The notes below the pieces were generated by a model. That model worked only from the letters and a program-made list of their open reading frames with translations. It had not been told where the DNA came from and searched no databases. The position numbers and the translations under genes were made by a program. From Fodinibacter sp963747405 (GTDB lineage Bacteria > Actinomycetota > Actinomycetes > Actinomycetales > Dermatophilaceae), in contig CAVVFG010000005.1 of the NCBI GenBank assembly GCA_963747405.1, positions 1 through 64,000 on the forward strand: 64,000 nucleotides of DNA, read 5' to 3'. Below, piece after piece: positions 33,845 to 42,376 of the stretch. How positions within the stretch are numbered: position 1 is the first letter of the stretch; every line of letters begins with the position of its first letter.

Positions 33845-34114
33845 TCAGGCCCCGGTGTCCTCCGCCGGCCGGGCCGACTCCACCTGGGGGGCGCCACGGC
33901 CCTCGTCCTGCTTCACCTCGTCGATCTCGTCGACCAGCCGCTGCTGCTCCTGCTCGCCGACGTCGACCCCCGCCTCCTCCAGGCCCTTGTCGAGCGTGGA
34001 CTCGATGGTGCCGGGCTCGGCGCTGTACTCCCACGACGTCACCTCGTCGACGACGTTCTGGGCCGCCTGGGTGGCGGCATCCTCGTTCTCCTGCTCGTTC
34101 GGCACGTAGGTCAT
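33845..34114 (-). CDS. Small acidic hypothetical protein
   Basis: This 89-residue protein starts at the ATG of 34114 with GGGAG six bases upstream. It is rich in Glu, Gln and Asp (YVPNEQENEDAATQAAQNVV, EQEQQRLVDEIDEVKQDEG) and probably forms a helical, soluble stress-type protein. The family is not recognised. A SigF-type promoter candidate lies upstream on the same strand (34156-34181), which fits a general-stress role. It converges on the RNase J gene. Confidence 0.65.
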   Translation of the reverse strand: MTYVPNEQENEDAATQAAQNVVDEVTSWEYSAEPGTIESTLDKGLEEAGVDVGEQEQQRLVDEIDEVKQDEGRGAPQVESARPAEDTGA

Positions 34115-34155
34115 CGGGTTCTCCCTCGTCGTGGCTCGTTCGCTTCCCCGCCGCC

Positions 34156-34181
34156 CTACCCGTTCCGGCTGCGGCTCACAC
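34156..34181 (-). promoter_or_regulatory. Possible SigF-type promoter for the small acidic protein
   Basis: On the minus strand GTGT (34181-34178), 16 bases, then GGGTAG (34161-34156) resemble the GTTT-N15/16-GGGTA pattern with one mismatch in the -35. It lies about 40 bases upstream of the start codon at 34114. Confidence 0.4.
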
Positions 34182-34216
34182 CGACCTTCTTCCGGCTGCG
34201 GCTCACACCGACCTTC
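34163..34216. repeat. Perfect 27-bp tandem duplication
   Basis: The unit beginning TTCCGGCTGCGGCTCACACC occurs at 34163-34189 and again at 34190-34216 with no mismatch. It lies in the promoter region between two divergent genes, and its left copy covers the -35 of the small acidic protein gene. Confidence 0.85.
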
Positions 34217-34319
34217 GACGACGGGGCTGCACCAGGTCAGGTCGTCGCCCGGGTGGCGCGCGTCGTGCCGAGCCCTGCGGCACACGGATGCCGGCCCCGG
34301 CAACGGGTAGGCCGGTCGC

Positions 34320-35180
34320 ATGGACCACCACCTCACCCTGACCGAGGCCGTCAGCGACGACGTCCCCGAGGACTCGCTGCTGTTCATCGGCAACGCGACG
34401 ATGCTGCTGCAGGTCGACGGCATCACGATCCTCACCGACCCGACGTTCGTCCACCGGCACGAGTCGGTGCCCATCGGTTACGGCATGCACACCACCCGGC
34501 TGACCGACCCGGCCGTCGAGATCGCCGACCTGCCCGAGGTCGACGTGGTGCTGCTGTCGCACTTCCACGGTGACCACTTCGACCAGGTCGCCCAGGAGCA
34601 GCTGCCCAGGTCGATCCCCGTCGTGACCACCCACCAGTCGGCTGCCCAGCTGCGCGAGCTCGGTTTCGACGCTGCGCTCGGGCTCGACACCTGGGACACC
34701 GTGACGCTGCGCAAGGGTGGGCGCACCATGCGGATCACGTCCTGCCCCGGGCAGCACGGGCCGGGGCTGGTCGACCTGGCGCTGCCCGACGTCATGGGCA
34801 GCGTCCTCGAGATCGGCGCCGGCGCCATGGAGCGGCGGGTCTACATCAGCGGCGACACCCTGATGATCGACGACCTCGCCGAGATCCCGCGCCGCTACCC
34901 GAGGCTCGACGTGGGCCTCTTCCACCTCGGCGGAACCAAGGTGATGGGGGTGCTGGTGACCATGGATGCCGACCAGGGCGTGGAGGCGGTCCGGCTGATG
35001 GACGCCGGTACCTCGATCCCGGTGCACTACGACGACTACGACGTGTTCACGTCCTCGCTCGAGGACTTCCTCGCCGCCGCCGAGGCAGCCGGGCTGCGCG
35101 AGCGGATCCACCCCCTGGGCCGCGGCGACACGTTCTCACTCGCCGGCCCACGACCCGGCGCTCGGCCCCGAGTCGACTGA
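34320..35180 (+). CDS. UlaG/NAPE-PLD-like MBL-fold hydrolase
   Basis: This 286-residue protein starts at the ATG of 34320. The metal site SHFHGDHFDQ is preceded by the LFIGNATMLLQVDG and ILTDPTF strands typical of UlaG-like enzymes. Later ligands lie in QHGPG, SGDTLM and PVHYDDYDVF. The family includes lactonases, phosphodiesterases and NAPE-PLD-type lipases, and the substrate is unknown here. No partner gene is coupled to it. A GGGTAG just before the start lacks a matching -35. Confidence 0.8.
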   Translation: MDHHLTLTEAVSDDVPEDSLLFIGNATMLLQVDGITILTDPTFVHRHESVPIGYGMHTTRLTDPAVEIADLPEVDVVLLSHFHGDHFDQVAQEQLPRSIPVVTTHQSAAQLRELGFDAALGLDTWDTVTLRKGGRTMRITSCPGQHGPGLVDLALPDVMGSVLEIGAGAMERRVYISGDTLMIDDLAEIPRRYPRLDVGLFHLGGTKVMGVLVTMDADQGVEAVRLMDAGTSIPVHYDDYDVFTSSLEDFLAAAEAAGLRERIHPLGRGDTFSLAGPRPGARPRVD

Positions 35181-35261
35181 GGCCGCGGGGCGCCGCACCC
35201 AGCAGCAGCACCTGCAGCACGGGGCGAGCGGGCGACGGTGCGGGGTGCCGGGTCGCGACCG

Positions 35262-35807
35262 TCAGGTCGCCCGGGCCCGCAGCCGGGTGGGCCGGTCGAG
35301 CAGCCCCGCCTCGCCGCGCTGCTGCTCACCGAGGTAGGCGTCGAGCACGAGGATGCCGGCTGTGGTGGCCGGGGTGGCCCACTGCAGCCAGCGCATCGAG
35401 CGGGCCAGCGAGCGAGCCCGCTTCGCGGACCTCGGGTCCTCGTCCGCACGTGCCCTCGCCTCGCCCAGGTCGGCACCGACCTGGTAGGCGGCAGCGCTCG
35501 CCGCGAGCGCGGCTCCGGTCAGCGCCGTCTTTGCGACGACGGCGATGCTCGTCGGCCGGTGGGTGACCACGCGGTGCCGGTTGTCGGCCAGGATCGCCAC
35601 CCCGCTGAGCAGGTGGAGGCCGATGGCGCCGCCCTGCACGGGCCCCCAGGAGGTCCAGCCCTCGTCGGCGATGTCGGCCTGCTCGCGGGCGTCGTCACCC
35701 TCGCGGCTGGCAGGGTCGAGGGCCACCGCGCCCATCAGCGAGCCGCCGAACCAGGCCGCGTTCGTGACCAGGTGGGTGGCCCGAACCAGTGTGCTGTACG
35801 CGGACAT
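35262..35807 (-). CDS. Membrane protein of unknown function
   Basis: This 181-residue protein starts at the ATG of 35807, seven bases after GGGAG. It has about four hydrophobic segments (VRATHLVTNAAWFGGSLMGA, GGAIGLHLLSGVAILAD, SIAVVAKTALTGAALAASAA, WLQWATPATTAGILVL), the pattern of a small actinobacterial membrane family with unknown role. A polar Arg/Asp-rich loop separates helices three and four. A GGGTAG lies 50-55 bases upstream on the same strand, with only a weak -35. Confidence 0.7.
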   Translation of the reverse strand: MSAYSTLVRATHLVTNAAWFGGSLMGAVALDPASREGDDAREQADIADEGWTSWGPVQGGAIGLHLLSGVAILADNRHRVVTHRPTSIAVVAKTALTGAALAASAAAYQVGADLGEARARADEDPRSAKRARSLARSMRWLQWATPATTAGILVLDAYLGEQQRGEAGLLDRPTRLRARAT

Positions 35808-36007
35808 TCGTCATCTCCCGGGTTGTTGGTGGCGTGCACCTACCCGATCCAGGCGCGGCCACGCCTCCCGCCCGTCGACGGCAGCGGCCAGACGTCGAGA
35901 GGTCGAGACGTGCGTGAGATCGAGCGTCGCCCTGGGCGGGTCGTCACCGCTCGACGGACTGCTCGCGTGCGGCGCGCAGCCGTAGGGATCGGGACCTCCC
36001 GGGAGGT

Positions 36008-37474
36008 TCAGTCGGTGAGACCGCCCAGCGCGAGCACGTCCTCGGGGCCGCCGAGGTCGGGGATGGCGAGGAAGACCGTCGAGACGCCCTGGCCCGCCAG
36101 CGCGGCGTGCCGCTGCCGGTGCTCGGCGACCGTGCCCGCGTGCGTTCGCGCCGCGAAGGCCGCGGCCCGGGTGCGGCCGCGCAGCCGCTCCACCCGTGCC
36201 CACACGTCGTCGCGGTCCCGGCCGACCACCGGCACGTCGAGCAGCGTCACGGCGACCTCGGCCGGGTCACGCCCCGCGTCGGCACAGTGCTGCCGCAGCA
36301 CGGACACCTTGTGCCGCACGACCTCCGGCTCGGAGGTGGTCAGGTTGCACGCGTCGCCCAGCTCGGCCGCGATGCGCAGGGTCCGCCGCTCGCCGTTGCC
36401 CCCCACGACCACCTCGACGGGGGCTGGAGGGCGCGGGTAGCAGGTCGTCTCGGGCAGGAACACGCCGTCGGCGGCGTGCGCCTTGGTGCCAGGGGCCCAC
36501 AGCGCCCGGATCACCCGGATCGAGTACTCCAGCTCGTCGAGCCGCTCCCCGGCGGGCGGAAACGGCATCGCGTAGGCCGCGTGCTCGCGTTCCCACCAGC
36601 CGGCGCCGATGCCGAGGAAGGCGCGGCCCCCGGTGAGGGCCGACAGCGTCGCGGCGGCCTTCGCGGTGATTGCGGGCTGCCGGAAGGTGACCGGGGTGAC
36701 CAGCGTGCCCAGCCGCAGCCCGGTGCCCAGTCCGGCGACCGCGCCCAGCGCCACCCACGGCTCGGGGATCGGGTCCCACGCGCGCCCGACCTGCGGGACC
36801 TGGATCAGGTGGTCCATCACCGCCAGCCCGGCGAACCCGGCCTCGTCGGAGGCCAGGGCGACGCCGCGCAGCCAGGCCATCGGGTCCTCGCCCCACGGGA
36901 ATCGCGAGACCTGCAGCACCACCTCGACCCCCGTGGATGCCGTGCGCTCGCCGCCCGCTCGCTCCGCGCCCGAGGTGCGGGTCGCGGGAGGAGGGGTGGC
37001 CGAGGTGTGCTCCGGCGCGACGGTGAGGACGACGTCCCACCCCTCCGCCGCCAGCTCGTCGGCCACCTCGCGCCGCCGCGCCAGCTGCCTCGCCAGCGCC
37101 AGCGCGGGCAGCGGCCGGTCGCGCTCGGCGTTGCGCCGGCGGCACACCTCGTCGGGAGTGTCGAGCAGCACGACCGCGGCCGGCATCCCCGCGGCGCGCG
37201 CGGCGGCCCCCCAGCGACCGCGACGCTCGGCATCCGTGCCCAGGGTGTCGACGACGGTGGTGAGCCCGCGTCCCAGCCGGGCCGACACGATGGCCTCGAG
37301 CACGGCGAACGCGTCGGCAGAGGCGTCGAGGTCCTGCGGGCCGCTGCCGACGACCCCGCGCAGGGCGTCGGAGGACACGACCTCCTCGGCGCGGTAGCGC
37401 TGCGCCGCCCAGGTCGACTTGCCCGACCCGGAGGCGCCCACCAGCACGACCAGCGCCGGGTCGGGGAGCGACAT
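36008..37474 (-). CDS. Fusion of P-loop kinase and F420-type LLM oxidoreductase
   Basis: This protein has 488 residues from the ATG at 37474. Residues 1-155 are a P-loop kinase (VLVGASGSGKSTW, residues 10-22) like polynucleotide kinases. A proline-rich linker follows. Residues ~184-488 are a luciferase-like monooxygenase of the F420-dependent class (SRFPWGEDPMAWLRGVALAS, GLRLGTLVTPVTFRQPAITA, RAFLGIGAGWWEREHAAY, PVEVVVGGNGERRTLRIAAE). Similar two-domain proteins occur in actinobacteria. Their joint function is not known to me. No coupled neighbours are seen. Confidence 0.8.
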   Translation of the reverse strand: MSLPDPALVVLVGASGSGKSTWAAQRYRAEEVVSSDALRGVVGSGPQDLDASADAFAVLEAIVSARLGRGLTTVVDTLGTDAERRGRWGAAARAAGMPAAVVLLDTPDEVCRRRNAERDRPLPALALARQLARRREVADELAAEGWDVVLTVAPEHTSATPPPATRTSGAERAGGERTASTGVEVVLQVSRFPWGEDPMAWLRGVALASDEAGFAGLAVMDHLIQVPQVGRAWDPIPEPWVALGAVAGLGTGLRLGTLVTPVTFRQPAITAKAAATLSALTGGRAFLGIGAGWWEREHAAYAMPFPPAGERLDELEYSIRVIRALWAPGTKAHAADGVFLPETTCYPRPPAPVEVVVGGNGERRTLRIAAELGDACNLTTSEPEVVRHKVSVLRQHCADAGRDPAEVAVTLLDVPVVGRDRDDVWARVERLRGRTRAAAFAARTHAGTVAEHRQRHAALAGQGVSTVFLAIPDLGGPEDVLALGGLTD

Positions 37475-37499
37475 GCCGGCAGTCTGCCTGATGCTCCCC

Positions 37500-37544
37500 G
37501 CCCGGACCGCCCGGACCGCCCGGACCGCCCGGCCCCGGCATCCG
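37500..37544. repeat. 9-bp GC tandem repeat
   Basis: Four perfect copies of GCCCGGACC (37500-37535) are followed by a degenerate fifth, just upstream of the kinase-LLM fusion gene. It may vary in copy number or affect transcription of that gene. Confidence 0.8.
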
Positions 37545-37623
37545 GGGGCGGGCGGTCCGAGGAGAGGCCCCACGACGTGCCGACATCCGAGTGCGGGTCG
37601 ATGGGTCGTGGGATGCCGACCGG

Positions 37624-39636
37624 CTAGTGGGTGCGCAGACCCCATCCGTAGCGGAACGCCGGACGGTAGTTGCGGTCACCGACGTTGATCGGCTCCTGCG
37701 CCACGCTGCGCGGCCAGGTGACGGGCAGCTTGCCGGTGAACCGCGCCCTGCCCAGCAGCACGTCGGCCACACCGCCGCCCTCGCTGCCCGGCAGCCACGA
37801 GGCGACCAGGGCGTCGATCCTCGAGAGCTGCGCCGGCGGGATGACGATCGGGCGGCCCGAGACGACGACCACGACGCACTTCACGGCGGCGGCGCACACG
37901 CGGTCGACGGCGGTGGAGTCGGCCGCGCTGAGCCGCATGGTCTTCTCCGGGCGCGGCTGGTTGTTGTCGCCCGGGTCGTAGGCCCACCGGGGGCCGCCCA
38001 CGTCGCCGTAGCCCTCGGCGTACGGGGTCTCGCCGACCACCACGACGCCGACGGCACCACGGGGGACCCGCGCCGAGGCGTCCTCGCTGTAGGTGACCGA
38101 GCGGTGCTGCGCCCGGATGCCGTCGAGGATGGTCTGCCCGGGGATCACGTTGGTCGAGCCGCCCTGCCAGGTGAGGGTCCAGCCGCCGGCCTGGTTGCCG
38201 ATGTTGTCGGCGTTGCTGCCGGCGACGTAGATCCGCCGGCCCTTCGAGATCGGCAGCGCGTGGCGGTCGTTCTTCAGCAGCACCTGCGACTTCTGCACCG
38301 CGGTGCGGGCCAGCGCCCGGTGGGCGGGTGAACCGATGTCGCGCAGGTGCGTGCGGTCGGTGTAGGGGTGCTCGAACAGGCCCAGGTCGAACTTCGCCGT
38401 CAGGATCCGCGACACGGCGTCGTCGATGCGGGAGATCCGCACGCTGCGGTTCGCGACCTGCGCCTTGAGGGTCGAGATGAAGGTGGCGAAGTCGTAGGGC
38501 TCCATGAACATGTCGATGCCCGCGCTGACGCCGAGGGTGACCTGCGTGGCGTACGAGGCGACCCCGGGCTGGATGTGGTGGATGCCCTCGTAGTCGGAGA
38601 TCACCAGGCCGTCGAAGCCCTGCTGCTGCTTGAGCCAGCCGGTGATGAGCCGCTTGTTGCCGTGCATGTTGACCGGGTTGCCCAGGCCGTCGCCGGTCCA
38701 GTCGACGTCGGAGTACGAGGGCATGACCGAACCGACGTGGTGCTTGCGCACCGCCGGCACGTAGGGGGCGAGCGCAAGCCGCTCGAACGTCCTGCGGCTG
38801 ACCTGGTCGACGCCCTGGTCGATCGGGTAGTCGCCGGTGCGCCCGTCGTTCGACCCGGTGCCGTAGGTGGTCAGGCCGTCACCGGCGAAGTGCTTGGCGG
38901 TCGCGAGCACCCGGTCGTTGTTCTTCAGCTGGCCGCGCCGTCCCTGCAGCCCGTCGATGGCCGTCTCCATCGACTCCACCAGCGCGGGGGTCTCGCCGAA
39001 GCTCTCGTAGGTGCGGCCCCACCGGTCGTCGCGCACCACGCAGACGCACGGCGCGAAGGCCCACTGCGGGCCGCTGGCCCGGGTCTCCTGCGCGGTCACG
39101 TGCGCCACGCGCTCGACCAGGCGCGGGTCCCGGGTGGCCCCGAGGCCGATGTTGTGCGGGAAGACGGTGGCGCCCAGGAGGTTCCCGTGGCCGTGCACGG
39201 AGTCGACCCCGTAGAGCAGCGGGATGCCCAGCCGGGTGGCCATCGCCGCGCGCTGGTAGCGGTCGACCATGTCGGCCCAGGCCTCGGGGGTGTTGGGGGT
39301 GGGCACCGACCCCCCGCCGGACAGCACGCTGCCCAGGCCCAGGGTGGTGATCTGGCTCGTGTCGGCGTCGATGCCGCCGCGCTCGGCCTGGGTCATCTGG
39401 CCGATCTTCTCGTCCAGCGTCATCCGGCCCAGGAGGTCGGCAACCCGCCGGGCCGTGGGCTGGCGGGCGTCGAGGTAGGCGGGGCGGTGCTCGGTGCCGG
39501 AGCCGGCGGTGCGCACCGGCCCTGCGGAGGCGGAGCCGGCGGTGGCCGTGGCGGCGGCCAGCCCGCTGGCCGTGAGGACGACGGCGGTGCCCAGTGCAAC
39601 GAGCCGACGACGAGGTGGTGAGGCTGTGGATCGCAT
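37624..39636 (-). CDS. Secreted GH3 beta-glucosidase
   Basis: This protein has 670 residues from the ATG at 39636 (AGGA five bases upstream). A signal peptide (RRRLVALGTAVVLTASGLA, ending near SASA) directs export. The GH3 barrel has LDEKIGQMTQ, LLYGVDSVHGHGNLLG, ATAKHFAGDG and the nucleophile region GLVISDYEGIHHI. The second domain has VLLKNDRHALPI and AGSNADNIGNQAGGWTLTWQ. The family hydrolyses terminal beta-glucosyl residues of oligosaccharides. An inverted repeat about 140 bases upstream may be its operator. It stands alone, without a transporter beside it. Confidence 0.9.
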   Translation of the reverse strand: MRSTASPPRRRLVALGTAVVLTASGLAAATATAGSASAGPVRTAGSGTEHRPAYLDARQPTARRVADLLGRMTLDEKIGQMTQAERGGIDADTSQITTLGLGSVLSGGGSVPTPNTPEAWADMVDRYQRAAMATRLGIPLLYGVDSVHGHGNLLGATVFPHNIGLGATRDPRLVERVAHVTAQETRASGPQWAFAPCVCVVRDDRWGRTYESFGETPALVESMETAIDGLQGRRGQLKNNDRVLATAKHFAGDGLTTYGTGSNDGRTGDYPIDQGVDQVSRRTFERLALAPYVPAVRKHHVGSVMPSYSDVDWTGDGLGNPVNMHGNKRLITGWLKQQQGFDGLVISDYEGIHHIQPGVASYATQVTLGVSAGIDMFMEPYDFATFISTLKAQVANRSVRISRIDDAVSRILTAKFDLGLFEHPYTDRTHLRDIGSPAHRALARTAVQKSQVLLKNDRHALPISKGRRIYVAGSNADNIGNQAGGWTLTWQGGSTNVIPGQTILDGIRAQHRSVTYSEDASARVPRGAVGVVVVGETPYAEGYGDVGGPRWAYDPGDNNQPRPEKTMRLSAADSTAVDRVCAAAVKCVVVVVSGRPIVIPPAQLSRIDALVASWLPGSEGGGVADVLLGRARFTGKLPVTWPRSVAQEPINVGDRNYRPAFRYGWGLRTH

Positions 39637-39982
39637 GGCTGTCCTTCCGGTCGTGGGACCGGTCGAGCAGCGCATGGCGCCCGGCCGCTTCCCCCGGGGG
39701 TGCATCGTCGCTCCCCCTGGCCACGCCACTCCCCGATCGGCGCCGGGGTCATGCGCACCTTGACCATGTTGGGGGCAAACCTTTGCCACCGCGAGAGACG
39801 GCCCCCGCGGATGCCCGTCGGCTGGGGGTGTGCCCGGGAACATGCAGGAGGGCCGCCACGGGCGGGGGGTGAGTGGGGGCCGGCCGTCACGGCGGCCCAC
39901 TGCAGGTCAGCAGGAGCGGCCGACAGCGCACCCTCGGCTGCCAGCCCCGGTGTTGGCACCTGCTCGCAGTGATCCGCGCGGG
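39637..39982. other. Gap upstream of the GH3 gene, no gene
   Basis: The 346 bases between the GH3 start and the Excalibur-domain remnant contain the inverted repeat at 39774-39787. Open frames here are Arg/Pro-rich shadows. Confidence 0.4.
39774..39787 (-). promoter_or_regulatory. Inverted repeat, candidate sugar-regulator operator
   Basis: GGCAAA-CC-TTTGCC is a perfect 6-bp inverted repeat about 140 bases upstream of the GH3 start codon. Its size would suit a LacI- or ROK-type regulator. No such regulator gene is in the window. Confidence 0.4.
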
Positions 39983-40266
39983 TCAGCGCTTCTCGCAGGC
40001 GATGCCGTCCTTGTCGCGGTCCAGGCCCTTGTCGGCCTTCATCGCCTGGGCATACAGGCTGTCGCTGCGCTTGAAGGTCGTGACCGGCCTGCCGGACGTC
40101 CGGTCCTTGGCCCTGGCCTTGCCACCCCGTGCTTGTAGGTCTTGTTGACCACGGTGCAGTTCTTCCACTTGGCCGGCACCGCGGCGTTCGCTGGGGCGGC
40201 CGTGGCGGCCACGAGGGCCAACGCGACGGCGGCGGCGGTCGCGGCCGCGGATGCCGGGAGGCAGGC
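39983..40266 (-). pseudogene. Excalibur calcium-binding domain protein, frameshifted
   Basis: The upstream frame reads a signal-like stretch (AAAVALALVAATAAPANA) followed by VPAKWKNCTVVNKTYKHGV. The downstream frame reads GKARAKDRTSGRPVTTFKRS and ends LDRDKDGIACEKR, the Excalibur motif. Joining them needs one extra G in the GGGGTGGCAAGG of the minus strand near 40120. The assembled product would be a normal secreted Excalibur protein. No clear start codon precedes the signal sequence, so the 5' end may be damaged too. Confidence 0.7.
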
Positions 40267-40268
40267 CG

Positions 40269-40980
40269 TCAGCCGGTGTCGGCGTCGAGGTCGTGCAGGT
40301 AGCCGGCGAACCCGTGCTCGACCCGGCTCTGGGACCGCCCCGAGGTCAGCACCCGGGTGGTGTCGGTGGCGACCCAACGGTCGGTGACGGCGCGCACCCG
40401 CGCGACGAGGTCGACGTCCTCGCCGACGCAGAGCCGGCCGAACCGGCCGACCGCGCGCCAGCGGTCGCACCGGATGCCGAGGTTGGCGCCGTGCACATGC
40501 GCATGACCCTCCACCAGCTGGTGCCGCGCGTGCCACGCGGCGAGCGCCTCGGCACGGTCGACGCCCACCGGTTCGGCGGTGCCGACGACGAGGTCGGCGC
40601 CCTGCTCGCCCCACATCACGTGCCGCAGCAGCCAGTGTGTCGGTACCACCGTGTCGGCCTCGGTGCAGGCCACCCACGTCGAGGCCTCGGCAGGGTGGCC
40701 CAGCGCTGCGAGCCCGCGCTCGATGGCGGCGTCGCGGGCGGCGCCCACCCCCCGCGCCGGGCAGGGTCACCGAGGGGACGTGCCACGCCGAGGCCACGTG
40801 GGCCGATCCGTCGGTGCACCCGTCGAGGGTCACCGCGACGGCCAGCCGGATGCCAGGACGCGCCTGACGCAGGATGCTCGCCGCCGCGGTCACCGACCGG
40901 AGGCAGGCCGGCCGCAGTGTCTGCTCGTCGCGGTCGGGGATCGCCACCACGACGTGGCGCAGCCGGTCGGCGTGGTTCAC
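40269..40980 (-). pseudogene. Family 2-type glycosyltransferase, frameshifted in a G-run
   Basis: The GTG at 40980 overlaps the preceding stop (GTGA). The frame reads RLRHVVVAIPDRDEQTLRPA and RLAVAVTLDGCTDGSAHVAS. At about 40750 the coding potential passes to another frame (GAARDAAIERGLAALGHP, VACTEADTVVPTHWLLRHV, VGEDVDLVARVRA) that ends at 40269. Removing one G from the six-G run restores VTLPGAGVGAARDAAIERG, a continuous ~236-residue GT2-like enzyme with nucleotide-sugar DxD-type residues (EADT). It belongs with the methyltransferase, deacetylase and acyl-CoA dehydrogenase-like genes upstream, all linked by four-base overlaps. Confidence 0.7.
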
Positions 40981-41766
40981 ACGCGGCCCTCGCGCCGGGC
41001 CAGCGAGCCGCCGTCGCCCCAGACCTCGATGCGCACGTCCTCGTCGCGGTAGGTGGCCCGGCGGTCGAGGGCCATTGCCCTGGCGGCCTGCTCGTGCACC
41101 AGGGCTCCGTCGAGGGGCACCCGCTCGGTGGGGTGCTTCCAGTGGCACAGCACGAGCTCGCCGCCCGGCGTCAACGAGGCGGAACACCGGCGCAGGCTCG
41201 CGACCAGCTCGAGGGGGGTGAGGAAGTACCCGACCTCCGAGAGGAGCACCAGGTCGAAGGGGCCGGCCGGAAGGTCGTCCGGCGTGATGCCCTGCACGAC
41301 GACGGCTCGGGGGGCGCGGGCCCGGGCCGCCGTCACCGCGCGGTGACTGGTGTCGAGGGCCACCACCTCGTCGCACCGCTCCAGCAGCGACTCGGTGAGC
41401 CGGCCGTCGGCGCACCCGATCTCGAGAGCGCGACCGTAGTGACGGCATCCGAGCAGGGCCAGCACGAGCGCGCGGCGACGCTCCTCGTAGAAGGACCCGT
41501 CGAAGGCCCACGGGTCGTCACCGTCGTCGTACATCCGGTCGAACTGCTGCGCGCGGGACGCGGAACGTCGCCGGAGACGGTCACTCGGGACGCGGGGAAG
41601 GGCCTGGGTCGGGTCGACGAGGGTCTCGACGAGGCGCCGGGCACGGTCGAGCATCGCCGGTCCGACGACCGGTGCCGGCCAGTCACCAGCGGATGCCGTG
41701 TCGCCCCAGGCGGTCGTCTGGGTCGGGAACTGCATGAGGGCGGCTCGCTTGCGCCAGGCGGCGGCC
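40977..41766 (-). CDS. SAM-dependent methyltransferase (NodS-like), severed from its deacetylase half
   Basis: About 260 residues form a class I methyltransferase: QQFDRMYDDGDDPWAFDGSF, the SAM motif ALEIGCADGRLTESLL, VVALDTSHRAV and FDLVLLSEVGYFL. This is the NodS-like group. No start codon with a ribosome site precedes it. The upstream sequence AAAWRKRAALMQFPTQTTAW is the C-terminus of a PIG-L deacetylase, so the domain is normally the second half of a bifunctional deacetylase-methyltransferase. A one- or two-base shift near 41765 separates the two halves here. The stop overlaps the glycosyltransferase start. Confidence 0.75.
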
Positions 41767-42376
41767 CGGGATCGCTCGCCACGACGTCCGCCCATGGCAG
41801 CGCCTCGGGCGATCCCCAGTGCCACAGCCAGATCGGGTAGCGGACGAGGTCGGCGCCGCTGCGCGAGACGGCGTCGGCCGCGGCGCTGCCGAGGGCATCG
41901 TGGTCGGCGTGCCCGTCGGCGAGCCACGGGGTGAGCACCAGGGTGTGGGGGTCGGTGCGGCGGCAGACCTCCTCGACGAGAGCCGCCTCGTGCTGGGCGA
42001 GCGCGCCATCGGGCAGTCCGAGGTGGGTGGTGGTGGCCGCCGGCGCCAGCACCTGCACCGCGCGGCGCAGCTCCCCTCGGCGACGCGCCGCCAGGGCGGC
42101 ACGGGCCCGGGCGTGGAGCAGGGGGTGCGACCGCTCGCCGTCCGTGGCGACGAGGACGCTGACGGTGGCCCCCGCGTCGGCGAGGTCGGCGACCAGCCCA
42201 CCGATGCCGAGCGTCTCGTCGTCGGGGTGTGCGGAGAGCACCAGCACCTGGGCGTAGCGCCGCACCACGGCCGGCAGGTCGAGTACGCCGACGCCGTCCC
42301 AGCGCTCTGACCCCAACCAGGTGCTCTCGGCGGTGCCGGGGTCGGTGTGCGTGAACGGCACCGGGACGTCGCTCAC
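41767..42376 (-). CDS. PIG-L (LmbE-like) deacetylase domain, 3' frameshift
   Basis: From the GTG at 42376, which overlaps the preceding stop (GTGA), the product shows the zinc motif VLSAHPDDETLGIGGLVAD, then LVLTPWLADGHADHDALGSA and IWLWHWGSPEALPWADVV. PIG-L proteins remove N-acetyl groups from glycoconjugates such as GlcNAc derivatives. After about 41770 the correct continuation lies in another frame and leads into the methyltransferase. As written, the protein runs on out of frame to 41333. It sits in a four-activity cassette probably involved in modifying a cell-surface or small-molecule glycoconjugate. Confidence 0.75.

Noticed and set aside
37500..37544. Possible CRISPR or origin iterons
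   Set aside because: The units are only 9 bp and contiguous, with no replication gene nearby.
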